Origin: Incurvaria masculella
Taxonomy: Eukaryota; Arthropoda; Insecta; Lepidoptera; Incurvariidae
Reading direction: 5' to 3'
Length of the DNA stretch: 64,000 bases
Assembly (NCBI GenBank): GCA_946894095.1
Contig: OX335645.2
Span: 13,787,001-13,851,000, forward strand
Within the stretch, counting starts at the first letter, position 1; each line of letters begins with the position of its first letter. The notes under the pieces were generated by a model that was given only the letters and a program-made list of their open reading frames with translations, searched no databases and was not told where the DNA came from. The position numbers and the translations under genes are program-made. Of the stretch, positions 11,796 through 24,400 are shown piece after piece.

Positions 11796-12470
11796 GTTTG
11801 TTGACATTATGACAGTGAAATTGTAGGCAAATAGGTACATACTGCTAAGAAATAAGGTAAATACGGAATAAAAAATGGTCACTGAGTGAAAAATTAGACA
11901 CAAACTTGAAATTTGGGCAAAATATCGCTTCAATATAATAATCTGCACACCTCTGTATATGGTGTGTTGTAAACAAACAGGGATAAGACCACAGACTATT
12001 ATTGGATATGACAAGAGCGTTCAATGGGGGCTTGATTTGAATCTTCCAAAGCTATTAACTTGGCCGGCGTGGTTGGCGATGCATATACTGGCGATGAAGC
12101 TTTGCGACGGAGATATTGACATCGGCGGCGATGAAGATGCAGGGCACCTCAGTCAGCAGGTGCGTGTTGTGTTGTGTAGGTATATGTATGAGTGAGTGTG
12201 TTTGTTTGCTAGTGTGAGTGTATGACGGACGGTTGTTGCGCGGGCTCATTTGTACTTTTTCTTACGAAACAAACTACAGGAATCCCGTCAAATTGGGCAT
12301 ACCCTGACTGAACGGCTGGTTACCTAATGTAAGTATACTAATCACTCTCTTGGTTACCGAAATTGCTTAGATATTCTCATTGTGCTGCTACATGGGCTCG
12401 TTCCCGCAGGGCGTGTCAACTGTGCAGCTCGTGACAGGGTAAAGACGCGCGACCTCGGCGTTACAATAAA
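11796..12470. other. Upstream region of the TMEM268-like gene
   Basis: Probably promoter and a non-coding exon; a good acceptor (TTCCCGCAG) ends at 12409. Frames through 11959-12195 match nothing known. Confidence 0.35.
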
Positions 12471-15400
12471 ATGAACAACTCGGACTCGAGGCCAGAATCT
12501 GAGCGGGCGAGTGAGGAGACTGAGGCCGCGGGCGATGCAGGCAGAGCCAACGGCAAAAAGACGTGGGTGAAGTTCGACGAAGAGTCACCACCGGAGCCTG
12601 TGGAGCCTCCACTGCCGTCCACGTCAGCTGTCACTCCCACACCCGCCATACTAAATACAGAGACAGTACAGGTGAACCTAGAACGCTCCACAGAAGATGC
12701 TCCTCCTCAGTCTGTATACAAGAAAAACATTGAGTTTGTCAACGTTCGCCAGGGATTTGGTGAGCATGCAAAATATCAGTATCACCCTATTTCCATCTAA
12801 GTTTCTTGAAAAGTAACTCAGGTGGCATCTCAGTAATAAATCATAATTCACAAGATTATTCTTTGAAGTAGATAAGGCATCTCCGTTCATCCCTCAATAG
12901 CCACTTTGGAAAAAATTTACAAGAGTGCGCCTTTCTTAGCTTCTAGCTGGATATCAGGGATGGTAGAGTGGATTTTTAGAAGCATTTTTGGTCAAGGAAC
13001 ATGGGCGCGGAAACGAAGTTTTCTATCTAAAATATTTTTTTGTAAATATGAAATCCGCTTAATAATTTCCACCCAATTGCGCCACTCACTAATCACCTGC
13101 CAACATTGCAACCGAAAAGTGTTGCCAGACGCCAAAGCTCGCTCCGCTCAGGACCTCCTGCGCGAGCTTTCGTCTCCGCACTTCTAAAAAACACTCTAGG
13201 GATGACGCACACCAACATGTAATGTCGGGGCGGCTAAGTCGGTTTTGGAGCAATACGAGCACAGCAATTGTTAATTTTACCCTAAATTATGGGAAATTAC
13301 ATATTGGCAACATTTTACCTGCAATATGAATTTGTTACTTGACCACAGACTATAGAGAGATACTACGCAGTTGACCTGTTCGCGTCGGAATACAGAACGA
13401 ACGTTAATATTGCATCGCGCGCCGCCATCGTCGTCGCATCGACGCATATAGTATCGCGTCGGAATACAGAACGAACGTTAATATTGCTGACGGGATTTCA
13501 TATTTTCAAAAAAATATGTTAGATAGAAAACTTCGTTTCCGCGCCCATGTTCCTTGACCAAAAATTATATTATTATATTATATTATATTATTATTGATAG
13601 GCTAGCAGCTTTAAGCTGATGCGCCTATATCACAACACTTATTTATTTATTTATTATAATTTTTTTTTTAGATTTTATATGATTGTCCAATTTATTTTTG
13701 AAGGAATTTACGGAGACAGCGTTTACAACTTCACTGGGAAGACTGTTCCAAGATTCTACCACTCTGTTGGCAAGAAAGTGTCGTCGAGGGTTCTGCTTCG
13801 ACCGATTGTGATACAGCTTTTTTGAGTGTCCTCTCAGGTTTTTAGTATTAGCAAGGGTGAACATATCTTGTAGATTGGTAGAGTTGTAAGAAGAGTTGAG
13901 AATTTTAAATGTTTCAATAAGATCTCCCCGTTCTCTTCGTTCTTGTAGAGTGGTGAGGCCAAGCTTGTCCAGCCGGGTTTCGTAACTTTGATTTTTCAGT
14001 GCAGTTGGCATTTTTGTAGCTCTACGTTGTACTCGTTCCAGCAGGTCAATATCTTTCTTGAAGTAGGGACTCCAGATCTGGTATGCATACTCTTAAAATG
14101 CTTCTAAAAATCCACTCTACCATCCCTGATATCCAGCTAGAAGCTAGGAATGGCGCACTCTTGTAAATTTCACCCGCCACTTTTTTTTTCACATAGCAAC
14201 TAAAAATAAAACATAATGTTGCTACAGATTCATCATAACAGGTATATGATAAGAAAAACTTATTATCGATAATTTTAGTTTTTTTAACATCCATTGTTTT
14301 TTCATTAAAAATAGAACGCTGTAAATACTCACCTATTCTTAAGTTTAATGGTGATCCGTTAACTATTTCCATCAAAATATAATAATGGTAACGTTGTGAC
14401 TAGGGAATGCAATCCCGATCCCGCGGGATCCCGATCTCGCGAGATCTCGTGTAGTTTTTCGGGATCAATCCCGACGCATCATATGTCAAGGTCCCGTTCG
14501 AGATTGACGGGATTGGGCGGCTTTTTTATGGTAGAAATTAGAGTCTACCATAAAAAAAGGAATGGATTTATTTGAGTGTGGAGAAACAAGGGGGCGATTT
14601 TTGCAGTTTGCATATAATTGCTTCGCCACGCTGTTGCCAACCAGTGTTGAGTCGGAGAGGGCATTCTCAGAAGCGGGGTACATTGCAACGGACATTAGAT
14701 GCCCTTTAGCAGATGACACTATTAATACCCTTTGTTTTTTAAGGAGTCATTTTCAAAATCACTCGTTGGTAACTACTTCCTAATTCCCTTGAAATATGTT
14801 TATTGTTTTGATTACCCAATTTACCTATGTTGATTTCCTTAAAACCTGACAATTATTTAGTTGGTAAGATTAAAGAATAAAGGATTTTATGGTCTTTCGA
14901 GTAATATGTTATTTTAGTTAACCTCACTATCACAAACAAGCAGTTATAAGCTTTTTCAGTCATCCGAATTAATTTTTATTTTAAACTAGACGGGATCCCG
15001 AAAATTCCGGGATCCCGCGGGATTGATATTTCTAATCCCGCGGGATCTCGAATTTGCAATCTCGAGTCGGGATTGCATTCCCTAGTTGTGACAGAACTTA
15101 ATAGATATGTGCTCTTCTATCCAACAGTAGAAGTTTGTCCGTATCAGTACCGATGGAATCTAACAAATTAACGATCCGTAAAATCAACACAGTTATGGTT
15201 GTCCACATAAGCCTGACTGTCAAACGGATGCCAAGTTTCGGTACCTAAAGTTGTTGAGCTGACGACCAGCATCCACTTTGCCTTGACAGTTCAGAAATCA
15301 TCTACTTCTGTAAAAATAAATCTATATCGTTTTTTTATTACAATTTGTGTTATAGGGTCAGTTAAATCTAAAAAAAAATGGTAAAATTCATCTCAGAGAT

Positions 15401-18400
15401 CTGAGAATTAAACATTGTCTTTGAACACTTTAACCAAAAAGCACATGTTGGTATATTTATTTGATTATATGAAAAATGTATAATCAATAAAAAATATTTT
15501 TACACACTTTTTATTTCCGAGATTTTTCACAAATTTGTGGTAACTAATTTGCACAGAGTGAATTGTTAAACAATATAAATTTTAATTTAAAAACTGCATA
15601 GAGGTGAAATTACAACATCACTTACTCCATGGTTCGGAGCCCATGTAAAACTGTAGGTCCCCCTTCCTACTATGTGGTGGTGGGGTTTAAGCCCGCCCCA
15701 GTTGGTACCATCGCGTTAGATGAAAAGATGGTCGAAGCGGCAATGAAAAATTGTCCGTGTTTTCCATCCAGTTCAATGTAGCCGTGCTCAGAAAGGGAAG
15801 GTCCTGGCATGGCACCTAATTCCTTCGGAATGTGGTGTATTAGCTTAATATCATAACGGTAATTGTGTGGTATAAGCCATCCATGTCAGGTTGCATAAAA
15901 AAAAACAACATTTCTGGATGCAAAAAGTAGTTTGCAGAGTTGTTGAGAGTGTGCCAATCTCCAGAATTTATTTCTTTACTTCACGAGATGTATGGCGAAA
16001 ACAACCAAAAAATACTGACTAAACTCACAAATATGAATGTACTTTAAGTGTCTTCCGTGGTTTTAGCAAGTTCTTTGCAAGAACTTAACCCCTGCAGGGA
16101 ACAAAAAAATACTGTAATTGTCTATTAATTCCTCAATAAAATTAGTTTCAAGCAATTTCGAACAAAAATAGTCATGTCGAAAAATATTTCGGAGCATATT
16201 TCAAGATGGCAATTTTATTCCTAATTTAAAATTGATGCCATATATGAAAGTGTCTATTCTGTGTGTTTAGTTCAATACATATCAATATTTTTTATAAACC
16301 TATCTGGAAATGGATAATACCACACCTACTGTCGTGATATTAGCCCAACACCCACATGGGAACTAAGTGCCATGCCAGGACCTTCCTTATATTACATAGG
16401 GCTACATTAAACTGGATGGAAATTATGGACAAAATTCATTGCCACTTTGTCCATCTTTCATCCAATGTCCACCAACCAGGGCTGGATTAACCATTTTGGA
16501 TTTTACCATGCCGTAAGTAAGGAAGCCAACTACCAGCTTTGAACTTATCAATAGGCCATATAAGCCGCTTCCTAGGTGTGGCAGCAGCGTTTGAGCGTAA
16601 TGGTTAATTTTCCTATAGGTCGAGTAGGCTCGTCGGGTCCAGGGGGGCAAAACATAGGACACAAGCCTTTTTTTAGCAGTGTAATTTTCAGAGCATTGTT
16701 ATCCTTCGAAATTCTTTTTGAAGATGATCCTACTCTAACGTGGCCGCACAAGCTTTTTTTTCCATTTGAAAATATTTAATTTCTTGACTACTATTGAACT
16801 CAAATTGTGCAGGACCTTTTTTTTGCTTATTCGAAATTTGAAATGGAAATAGCGGGTTGGCGATCTTCCGTAGGCATTGGGCGGCAATAGTCTTAAGTCC
16901 GGCGCTGAAGGGGTCCTACGGTTTTACTTAGAATCAGATCACGAATGATAAATCCCTTAGTCGCCTCTTAAAACTTTCACAGGAATAAATACAGTGGGTC
17001 CTTGTATTTTTTTAGTTCCAGAACCCATAAATGTTTTCATCAATGATGTGATTGTATCACTCACATACATGTTTAATACATTTTCAGTAAATGGAGATAT
17101 CATAGTGACACTGTTACCCGTAAATGCCAAATGGCCTTGGATCACGGCAGCTCAGTTTCGGCCTGAATTGGTACCGGAAGAATTAATGGCTCAAGGGCTC
17201 ACTGTAAGTTTAACTTCTGGATTCAGTTTGTTTTTTTTTATTAAATAACCCTGATACCTATCACGAGATATTTGTAGTTAACAGTTTAAATAGGTACCAA
17301 AGAAATTTTATGGCTTTATTTCTCTCCTTAATTTTTAATGGATAACACCAGTAATAAAATGTCTATTTCTTAATTATATGGATAAACAAACATAATGAAA
17401 AATTAACACAATTATTTTCCTGAAATATCTCTTTAATGGAAATGTAATGCTTGATTTCATGATTGATAATGATGATTAACAAAAACAATAAATTATGTAC
17501 ATTCTGAGCCCCTTGTCTGACCTGTCACCTAATTTGGCGTTTACGCCAAACCAATCGGCGTTTTTAAATGTATGGAGAATTAAAGAGCGCACGCAATGAG
17601 CATTAAGCAAACTAACATTTGCAAGTCTGAGGCTGAAATAAATAGTCGTAACAGAAACTAAGACTAACGAAAAGTAGTACTTTGTGACGTCAATTTGCGT
17701 TACTTTCAGAGTTCGTCAAAATGTGTCAAAGTGACGTCACAAAGTACTACTTTTCGTTGGCCTTAGTTTTTGTTGCGACTATTTATCTCAGCCTGAGTCT
17801 GATTTGACAGTTTACTCATCGTCGCTCGGTATCGTTTGCCGTTTACGCCGACTCCTCGTTTTCATACAAATTTGGTAGTCAAAGTTTGATTTTGACAGTT
17901 GAAGAACTAATACATGACATTTTAACGTAATTTCGAAGTTCTGTAAGGGCTCTGATTTAATAAATGGTCTGCATGAAATTTTTACCAAACTACATCCATC
18001 TCAAAGATTCAGATAGTAATTCTACTTAGAGATGTATCATCATGTTACAATAGTTCAAAGTTTTATGCTTTTTCATACCCACAAGATGGTAGTCACCACA
18101 CAGTTGAATTGCACAATGAACTGAAACATAATTTCTTGGATGAGAATGTGTTGGAGGTATTTGTTCCCATTGGTAGTTTTGTCTGTCGGCAGCTGACAGT
18201 GGAAGAGTATGTGCACGCGCTAGAGCTGCTAGTCCACGACGTACGCTTCACACTCTACAACGTATGCTACAAGCGCGTGCTGCTCTGCTGGATCACGCTG
18301 GCTTTCCTCGTGCTGCTGGCGCTGCTGTTCTCGGGGCTGACAGGCCTCACGCTCTTCTCGCTGGGCGTGGGGTGGCTCATCCTCAACGTGGCGGCCATCT

Positions 18401-21400
18401 TCCTCTGCATGTGGGTCAAGCTGAGGCTTTCGCGCGGTCTGGAGCAGTGCCTCGCCAGCGTCAACAAGCTGCTCAGTAAACATAAGGTGCATAAATATTT
18501 GATTACCTAATAATGATATGTATTTTCTACCAAACAGGATGAATGAGAAATGTACGTACAAGTGTAATACCCGCGAATGGTATGTTTAGCCGGTTCGGGT
18601 CCAGCCTTGCAGTATATTCATAAAGTAGTTATTTTTAAAGGGCTCTTTCTTTAATTAATGTGTCCTTGCTTCACGGTCGATTATACATACATACATTTCA
18701 CATTCGTTATAATGTCATTATTTGGTACACTGGCTTATGTCAAACGGGTTTTTTTTTTGGACAGCCATAAAATTTAAAATCCCACAGATGTTCAACTAAA
18801 ATATGTCGTTCCAAATCGCTATTATAATATAATTTCTTACTTTATGGCATTTTTGGCAACACATGAAGTGAAGTCCTCGCATAAAGGTGCATACTCACCG
18901 GCCAGCCATTACCGTATCTGTTGCAGACACAGTAAATAAATATGTTCAAATGTGTACACAATGTACACATATAATTTACTTGATTAATATTGATTGATTG
19001 ATAAAAAAAACAAATCATTGAATATTATAAATAATTCACAAGAATTACTCCAACACATTTGGAACTATAATGAATTATATGGCGCTTATAATACCAAGAA
19101 GGAATAATGAACTTCAAATAGCCCTGTGTTTTAAAGAGACAGTTAAAACTAATACTACTGTAGCAACAGAAATCCGAAAATATAGTAGATAATGCCGAAG
19201 ATGGTGTTAGGGCTGATTTTTCAATGGTCTGATAAACAGTCAGATGACTATTCCACAGATCTATTTACGCGTCTGCTTATCCATCCGTTATAGTAAGTCC
19301 ATATTATTATTAGTAAAATTGTAGGCAGATAAATGTGAATTGTGACAGGAGTTATAATTCACCGGTAATGACTATCCGTTCTTCTATCACAATTATCTGA
19401 CTATAATTTTACTAATAAACATGTCGAATTACTTGATCGGATGAATAAGCAGAAGCGTAAATTTATCCGTTAAATAGCTATCTAGCTATTTATCAGACTA
19501 TTGAAAAATCAGCCCTAAATCAAATAACATTGACTGCTGGTCCTTAGCAAAATAAAAATATAAATTTAGGGTAGCAACTTTTGCTTGTTATATCACAACA
19601 TTTCCAAGTTCTTATTTATTCTTAGTTTTAGGTGTTTGTCAAGTAAATTTTTTTTTAAACTGAATTTTAGTAAAATCTCAATACACTTTGATACAGTATA
19701 TAGTCAGTTTATGTTAGTAATATTGTTGAACTATGGAAATACAAACAATGAGTTTAATGTTGATTCATAGGGAAACCTCTGGCATATTTGAAATGTCTGC
19801 ATCATACTTAATTTTTCTGTAATGACATTGATTGTGTAACAATTATCACCTCCTCTACGATGCGGCCAATGTGGACCGAAACATATAGAGGAAAATACCC
19901 TTCATGCAATGGGCGATAACTTTTTACAAATAAATGGATCTTATTGTATAACTAGCGACCCGCCTAAACAGCTACCAAACTTCTTTCATTAAGTTTGGTA
20001 GCTGTTTAGGCGGGTGGCGAGGCCGTATGAAAACGATCTGCGCGGGTGACGATTGGCGCGGGTGGCCCATCCCGCTCAACTCCCCATACAAACGGGGAGA
20101 GAAGATCACGCCCATATTTCTTGTCAGACATCCAAAATTTTGCTCAAAATGACTTTATTTGATCGAACTAGATGTCTCATGACCGTTGGCATTGTATAAT
20201 TGTGTGTGGTTTCTAAGTTATAAGGTCAGAAAGTTCAAATTTTTCGCGGGTTTTATGCAATAACTTTGGAGGTGGATTACTCAACGATAAAATCTCTACA
20301 AATCAAAAGGATTAGTCATCAGACATAGCTTGTTTCATGATATACACGCATATGACATAGCATAGTTTTTGTTAGATTTTTGACTACAGCGGTCGTGGTT
20401 TACTTTTAGCTAAAAGTCGTTTTGTAATTAAAATTTTCGTAAATCTTACCAAATCAAACACTATGCGCATTGTCTGCTTTGTGGACATGTTGCATCCTTT
20501 TCATCACGGAGCCTGTCTTTTCCTTTGAAACATAGAAGGTCCCAGAGCGAAATAGCACGGTTTTGTACCGTGCCCGCGAATGAGTTAGTCCCGCCAGGTA
20601 GGGACACCTCAACCTCTTCTTTCAATGTTTTCCTTTCTTGCAACTTATTATGTTTCGTCTTTCTTGCATATATTTCCTCAGCCTTAGCAGCCTCCCCACT
20701 GGTGGCGTATGCGTTTCGATAAGCTAGATTAAGCAACTATGAGAGCAGTTTGGTTCTAGATGGGTGACTTTTCGACCATTGAGGCTGGCCGTGGTCCGGA
20801 TTATACGTAAAGGTTTTACGTGGTTTACTTATTAGGTGGTAGGGTTAATCCCGTCCAGGTTGGTACCATCACATTGAATGTTTACTCCAGTTTAATGTAG
20901 CGGAGCAATGAAGATATGAAGCGGTCATCGGTAGAGGGCAGATTTTCAAACCCCTGTGCTATGCATACAACCACACCTCTAATAATGGCTATGAAAGCAA
21001 GCTACGTAGAAGTCATCCATTCACTTGGGCATAATGCCTCCCTTCCCTAACACCTAACCGGGTTCACTAAGTGAATGAATAATTCAGTTGGTGGTGGCGC
21101 TGGATGACCGTGGCAAGATCTCCTGCCACAAGGTGAACCTGTGCTTCCTATACCTGGACGCGGCGCCGTGCATAGCGCACCTGCAGCAGTTCCTGGAGCG
21201 CGAGGAGGGCGGCGCCGTGCCCGCCGGCTGGGAGCGCCGCCTGGACGTGCGCGCCGATGACATCGTCATCCAGGGCAGCGGCGCAACTCGTCTCTCCCGC
21301 AAGCAGGTAACTCCTACTCCCGCACACACACCCTCACACCTCCCTTACACACATTTTGTCGTCCAGGGCAGTGGTGCCACGCGCCTCTCCCACAAGCAGG

Positions 21401-24400
21401 TACCCCCATTCCCACATACACCACACCTCACTTACATCATTCAGGGTAGCGGCGCCACGGGGCTTTTCCGCGAGCAGATTTCTCACTTCGACACACATAT
21501 ACACATTATGACATCCAGGGCAGTAGCGTACATGATTCCCCACAAGCTGGTACCTGGAACACCCACATGCACGTACACACATTACATTATCTAGGGTCGC
21601 AGTCCGATTTGAACCATTGTTACCGAAAGCGCGTTCACAACTGGTTTAATTCAAATACAAATGTTTATTTCAGGAAGCCATTTTACATACATATTCAGTT
21701 TTTTACAAACTACATATGTATTATTATATTAATCTAAGATAGGCAAAAAGAGAAACCATTTTTATGATTTAGTTGCAACAACTTTGGCTGTTTGCCATCA
21801 TTTTTAAATCTTACCCTCTGCACTAGTCAAAGACTGTGAAGCAGGTGGCGCTTACAGCTCTCAAAATGGCGTCCCGTAAATGGTATAACATCATGCCTAT
21901 GTCATGCAATGACGTACACAGTGCTCACGCTTTGGAGGTAGGGCACTGTGTGTGCAACTTCTAAAGCGTAGTCGCAAGCCGTTGAATGTCCCTCAGTTGA
22001 AAATTCAAGTTCAGCTTAGAGCAATTCATTAGATTCAAATTTGAGGTGAACTACTACAAATATTGTCATTTGTTCCATGTTTATTGTTTGTGTTTCCATA
22101 ATCGCGTACACAAACAGTCCGAACCATTTGTAATGCTTTATAGCTTTGAGCGTGCAATCTGATTCGGAACGCTTTTATATGCTTAAAGCACCGAAATCAT
22201 TTACAGTTCAAAACCTAGTGCCAGCAGCGCCACTTGTCTCTTCCGCTAGCAGGTACGCCACTTTCCCACAACTCCCTTACACATGTAACGTTTAATACTA
22301 TTCAATATAAGATCCAACAGAGGGGTGCTAGCACCTCTTCCGCAAAAAGGTATTTTTCCTTCTCTCCCACACACTTCACTCATACACATTCTGTCTTATA
22401 TTATAATGTCATTGTTTCAAGGCACTGTAGTTATCTGTTTGTATGTAAAGATATAATCAGTAAACGGTTTTGTAACTCCCTATGGATTCCCAGGCACCAT
22501 ACAATTCTATTGTGGAATGACTTTTTTAAAGGAAGTGCTAACCCACACCGCTGCAGAAATGCGAAATTGCGGAATGGCGCATTCGCATTTCCGCAGCGCT
22601 GTGGGGAACCCAAATGGTGTGGTTTTTCAGTTCGTTTGCAGTTTGTTATTTGCTACTATTCTGCTATGTGTGTGAATTTATGCAATGTAAATGTGAGTCT
22701 TATTGAGGCGGAAATAAGGGCTGATTTAATGTTTAAAGAACACTGAGAAACACTTCATGCACAAAGGCATTAAAAAGGTGATTAAAAAATGTGTCTTTGT
22801 TTTACTTCTCAATTTAAATGTTTACACCTTGACTTTGATTCGGCCAAGAAATCTATGCCAAACAAACCACTATGCACAAAATCCTCTGACTGATTATCGA
22901 GATATATCTTTCTCTACGAATTCCGAAGGGTTAAAAGCAATAACAAATCCCAATCGATTAACTTGGAAAAAAATCAATATTGTCAAAACATGCAATTACC
23001 AAGGGTACAATTCTCTAAATAAAATCACATCTTTTAGAATCAACATCACGTTTTCATGTTGTTGCACAAAAATATACTTAATTTGCATACTTTAAAATAA
23101 ATCTTATGAACCTAAGAATCCGAAAATGATGCAGCCATATTTAATTTCGGCACTCTTTTAAATAAACTTTGCATGCACGAGAAATGTTAAGAATAATTTG
23201 TCCTTTCATTATGGCAACATGAAATTATGTGACTGTACGTACATGCAGTATCACTGTTCACCCCTTTCTATTCAGTGCTGTTCACCGATATGGTTCAATT
23301 AAGATTGGGTAGGCTGCTATTTCCGCCTTATTAGTGGCCCTTTATACACGGTGTTAATTTTTTTTGCGACATTACTATTTGAATACCGATTATTTAACTA
23401 TTTCGTATACTGATCATTTTGTGGTATTTAAAAATTAAATCTGAAATAGTAAAAAAAAATTGCAGATTTAATCCAAACTGTTACCTCAGCAACAATTTCC
23501 CTTTGGAATGTGTACGCGCCACCGCCAAGGTCACGCATTTGCTGTCTCGCAGCTGACTGCGCGCCGCCGCCAATTGTATCGCGTCAATCCGAATGTAAAT
23601 TTTCACATTTATTTTAAAAAATGTCCTACTTTAGAACTTTTTATGAATGCAGTGCGATTCCTATTACGAAATACTATTCTTTCATACTAGTATTAGAAAT
23701 CGAAAATTTTAAAACAAAAGCTCAAAACAAAAACAAACCTTCGTTTTCGGAATCAGTATGCGACCCAAAATAACCCCCTTTCGGGAATGTCGTGAACTAG
23801 TTTAACACCGTGTATATTTCATATACAATGTTCATCAATAATATGTGTTAATGTGTTTTTTTGCTTTGAGAAATAGGTGGGTGACATTTTAGCATGTTAT
23901 GCAAATTGCCTGCTATACCTACATTTGTTGAACTTATTGTTTCGGATCGTTCCGAGGGCTCTAATGCGTGATCTGATAAGTGTCGCCCAGAATACTTTCA
24001 GTTGTGTACGACATTGAATGAATGCCAATGTTGAGTTCACTCATCGCGTCTGTTATGTTTTTCACATTGCTAGGACATTGCTTTGCTGTACCTTGTGTAA
24101 AGATGTGGTGAAGAGTGTTTGCAAAAGCTTTGTCTGTTTGATTGTACTTACTCACCTTTGTGATAACATTATACAGTCATGCATTTACTAACACATATCT
24201 AGCCATTCTAATGACTTTGAATCTTTGTAAATCTTATTATAAAATTTTTCCCTTATGCACTGAGGCCATAGTCAGAGTTCACATCTAAAGTTGCGTTATA
24301 CTGCACCGGTCGACTAGGATACTCTAAAGTATGAGCGTCGCACTTATAACCTGTATGTTGACTCCGCATTGAACTCCAGATACAGATAGATATAAACAGA

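Noticed and set aside
18229..18561. 110-codon minus-strand frame
   Set aside because: Antisense of the GC-rich membrane exon of the TMEM268-like gene.
22234..22746. 170-codon plus-strand frame in the TMEM268-like intron
   Set aside because: Begins in decayed exon-tail units and runs through a hairpin; amino-acid content looks random.
23508..23690. 60-codon frame inside the element at 23344-23816
   Set aside because: No transposase motif; too short to support.
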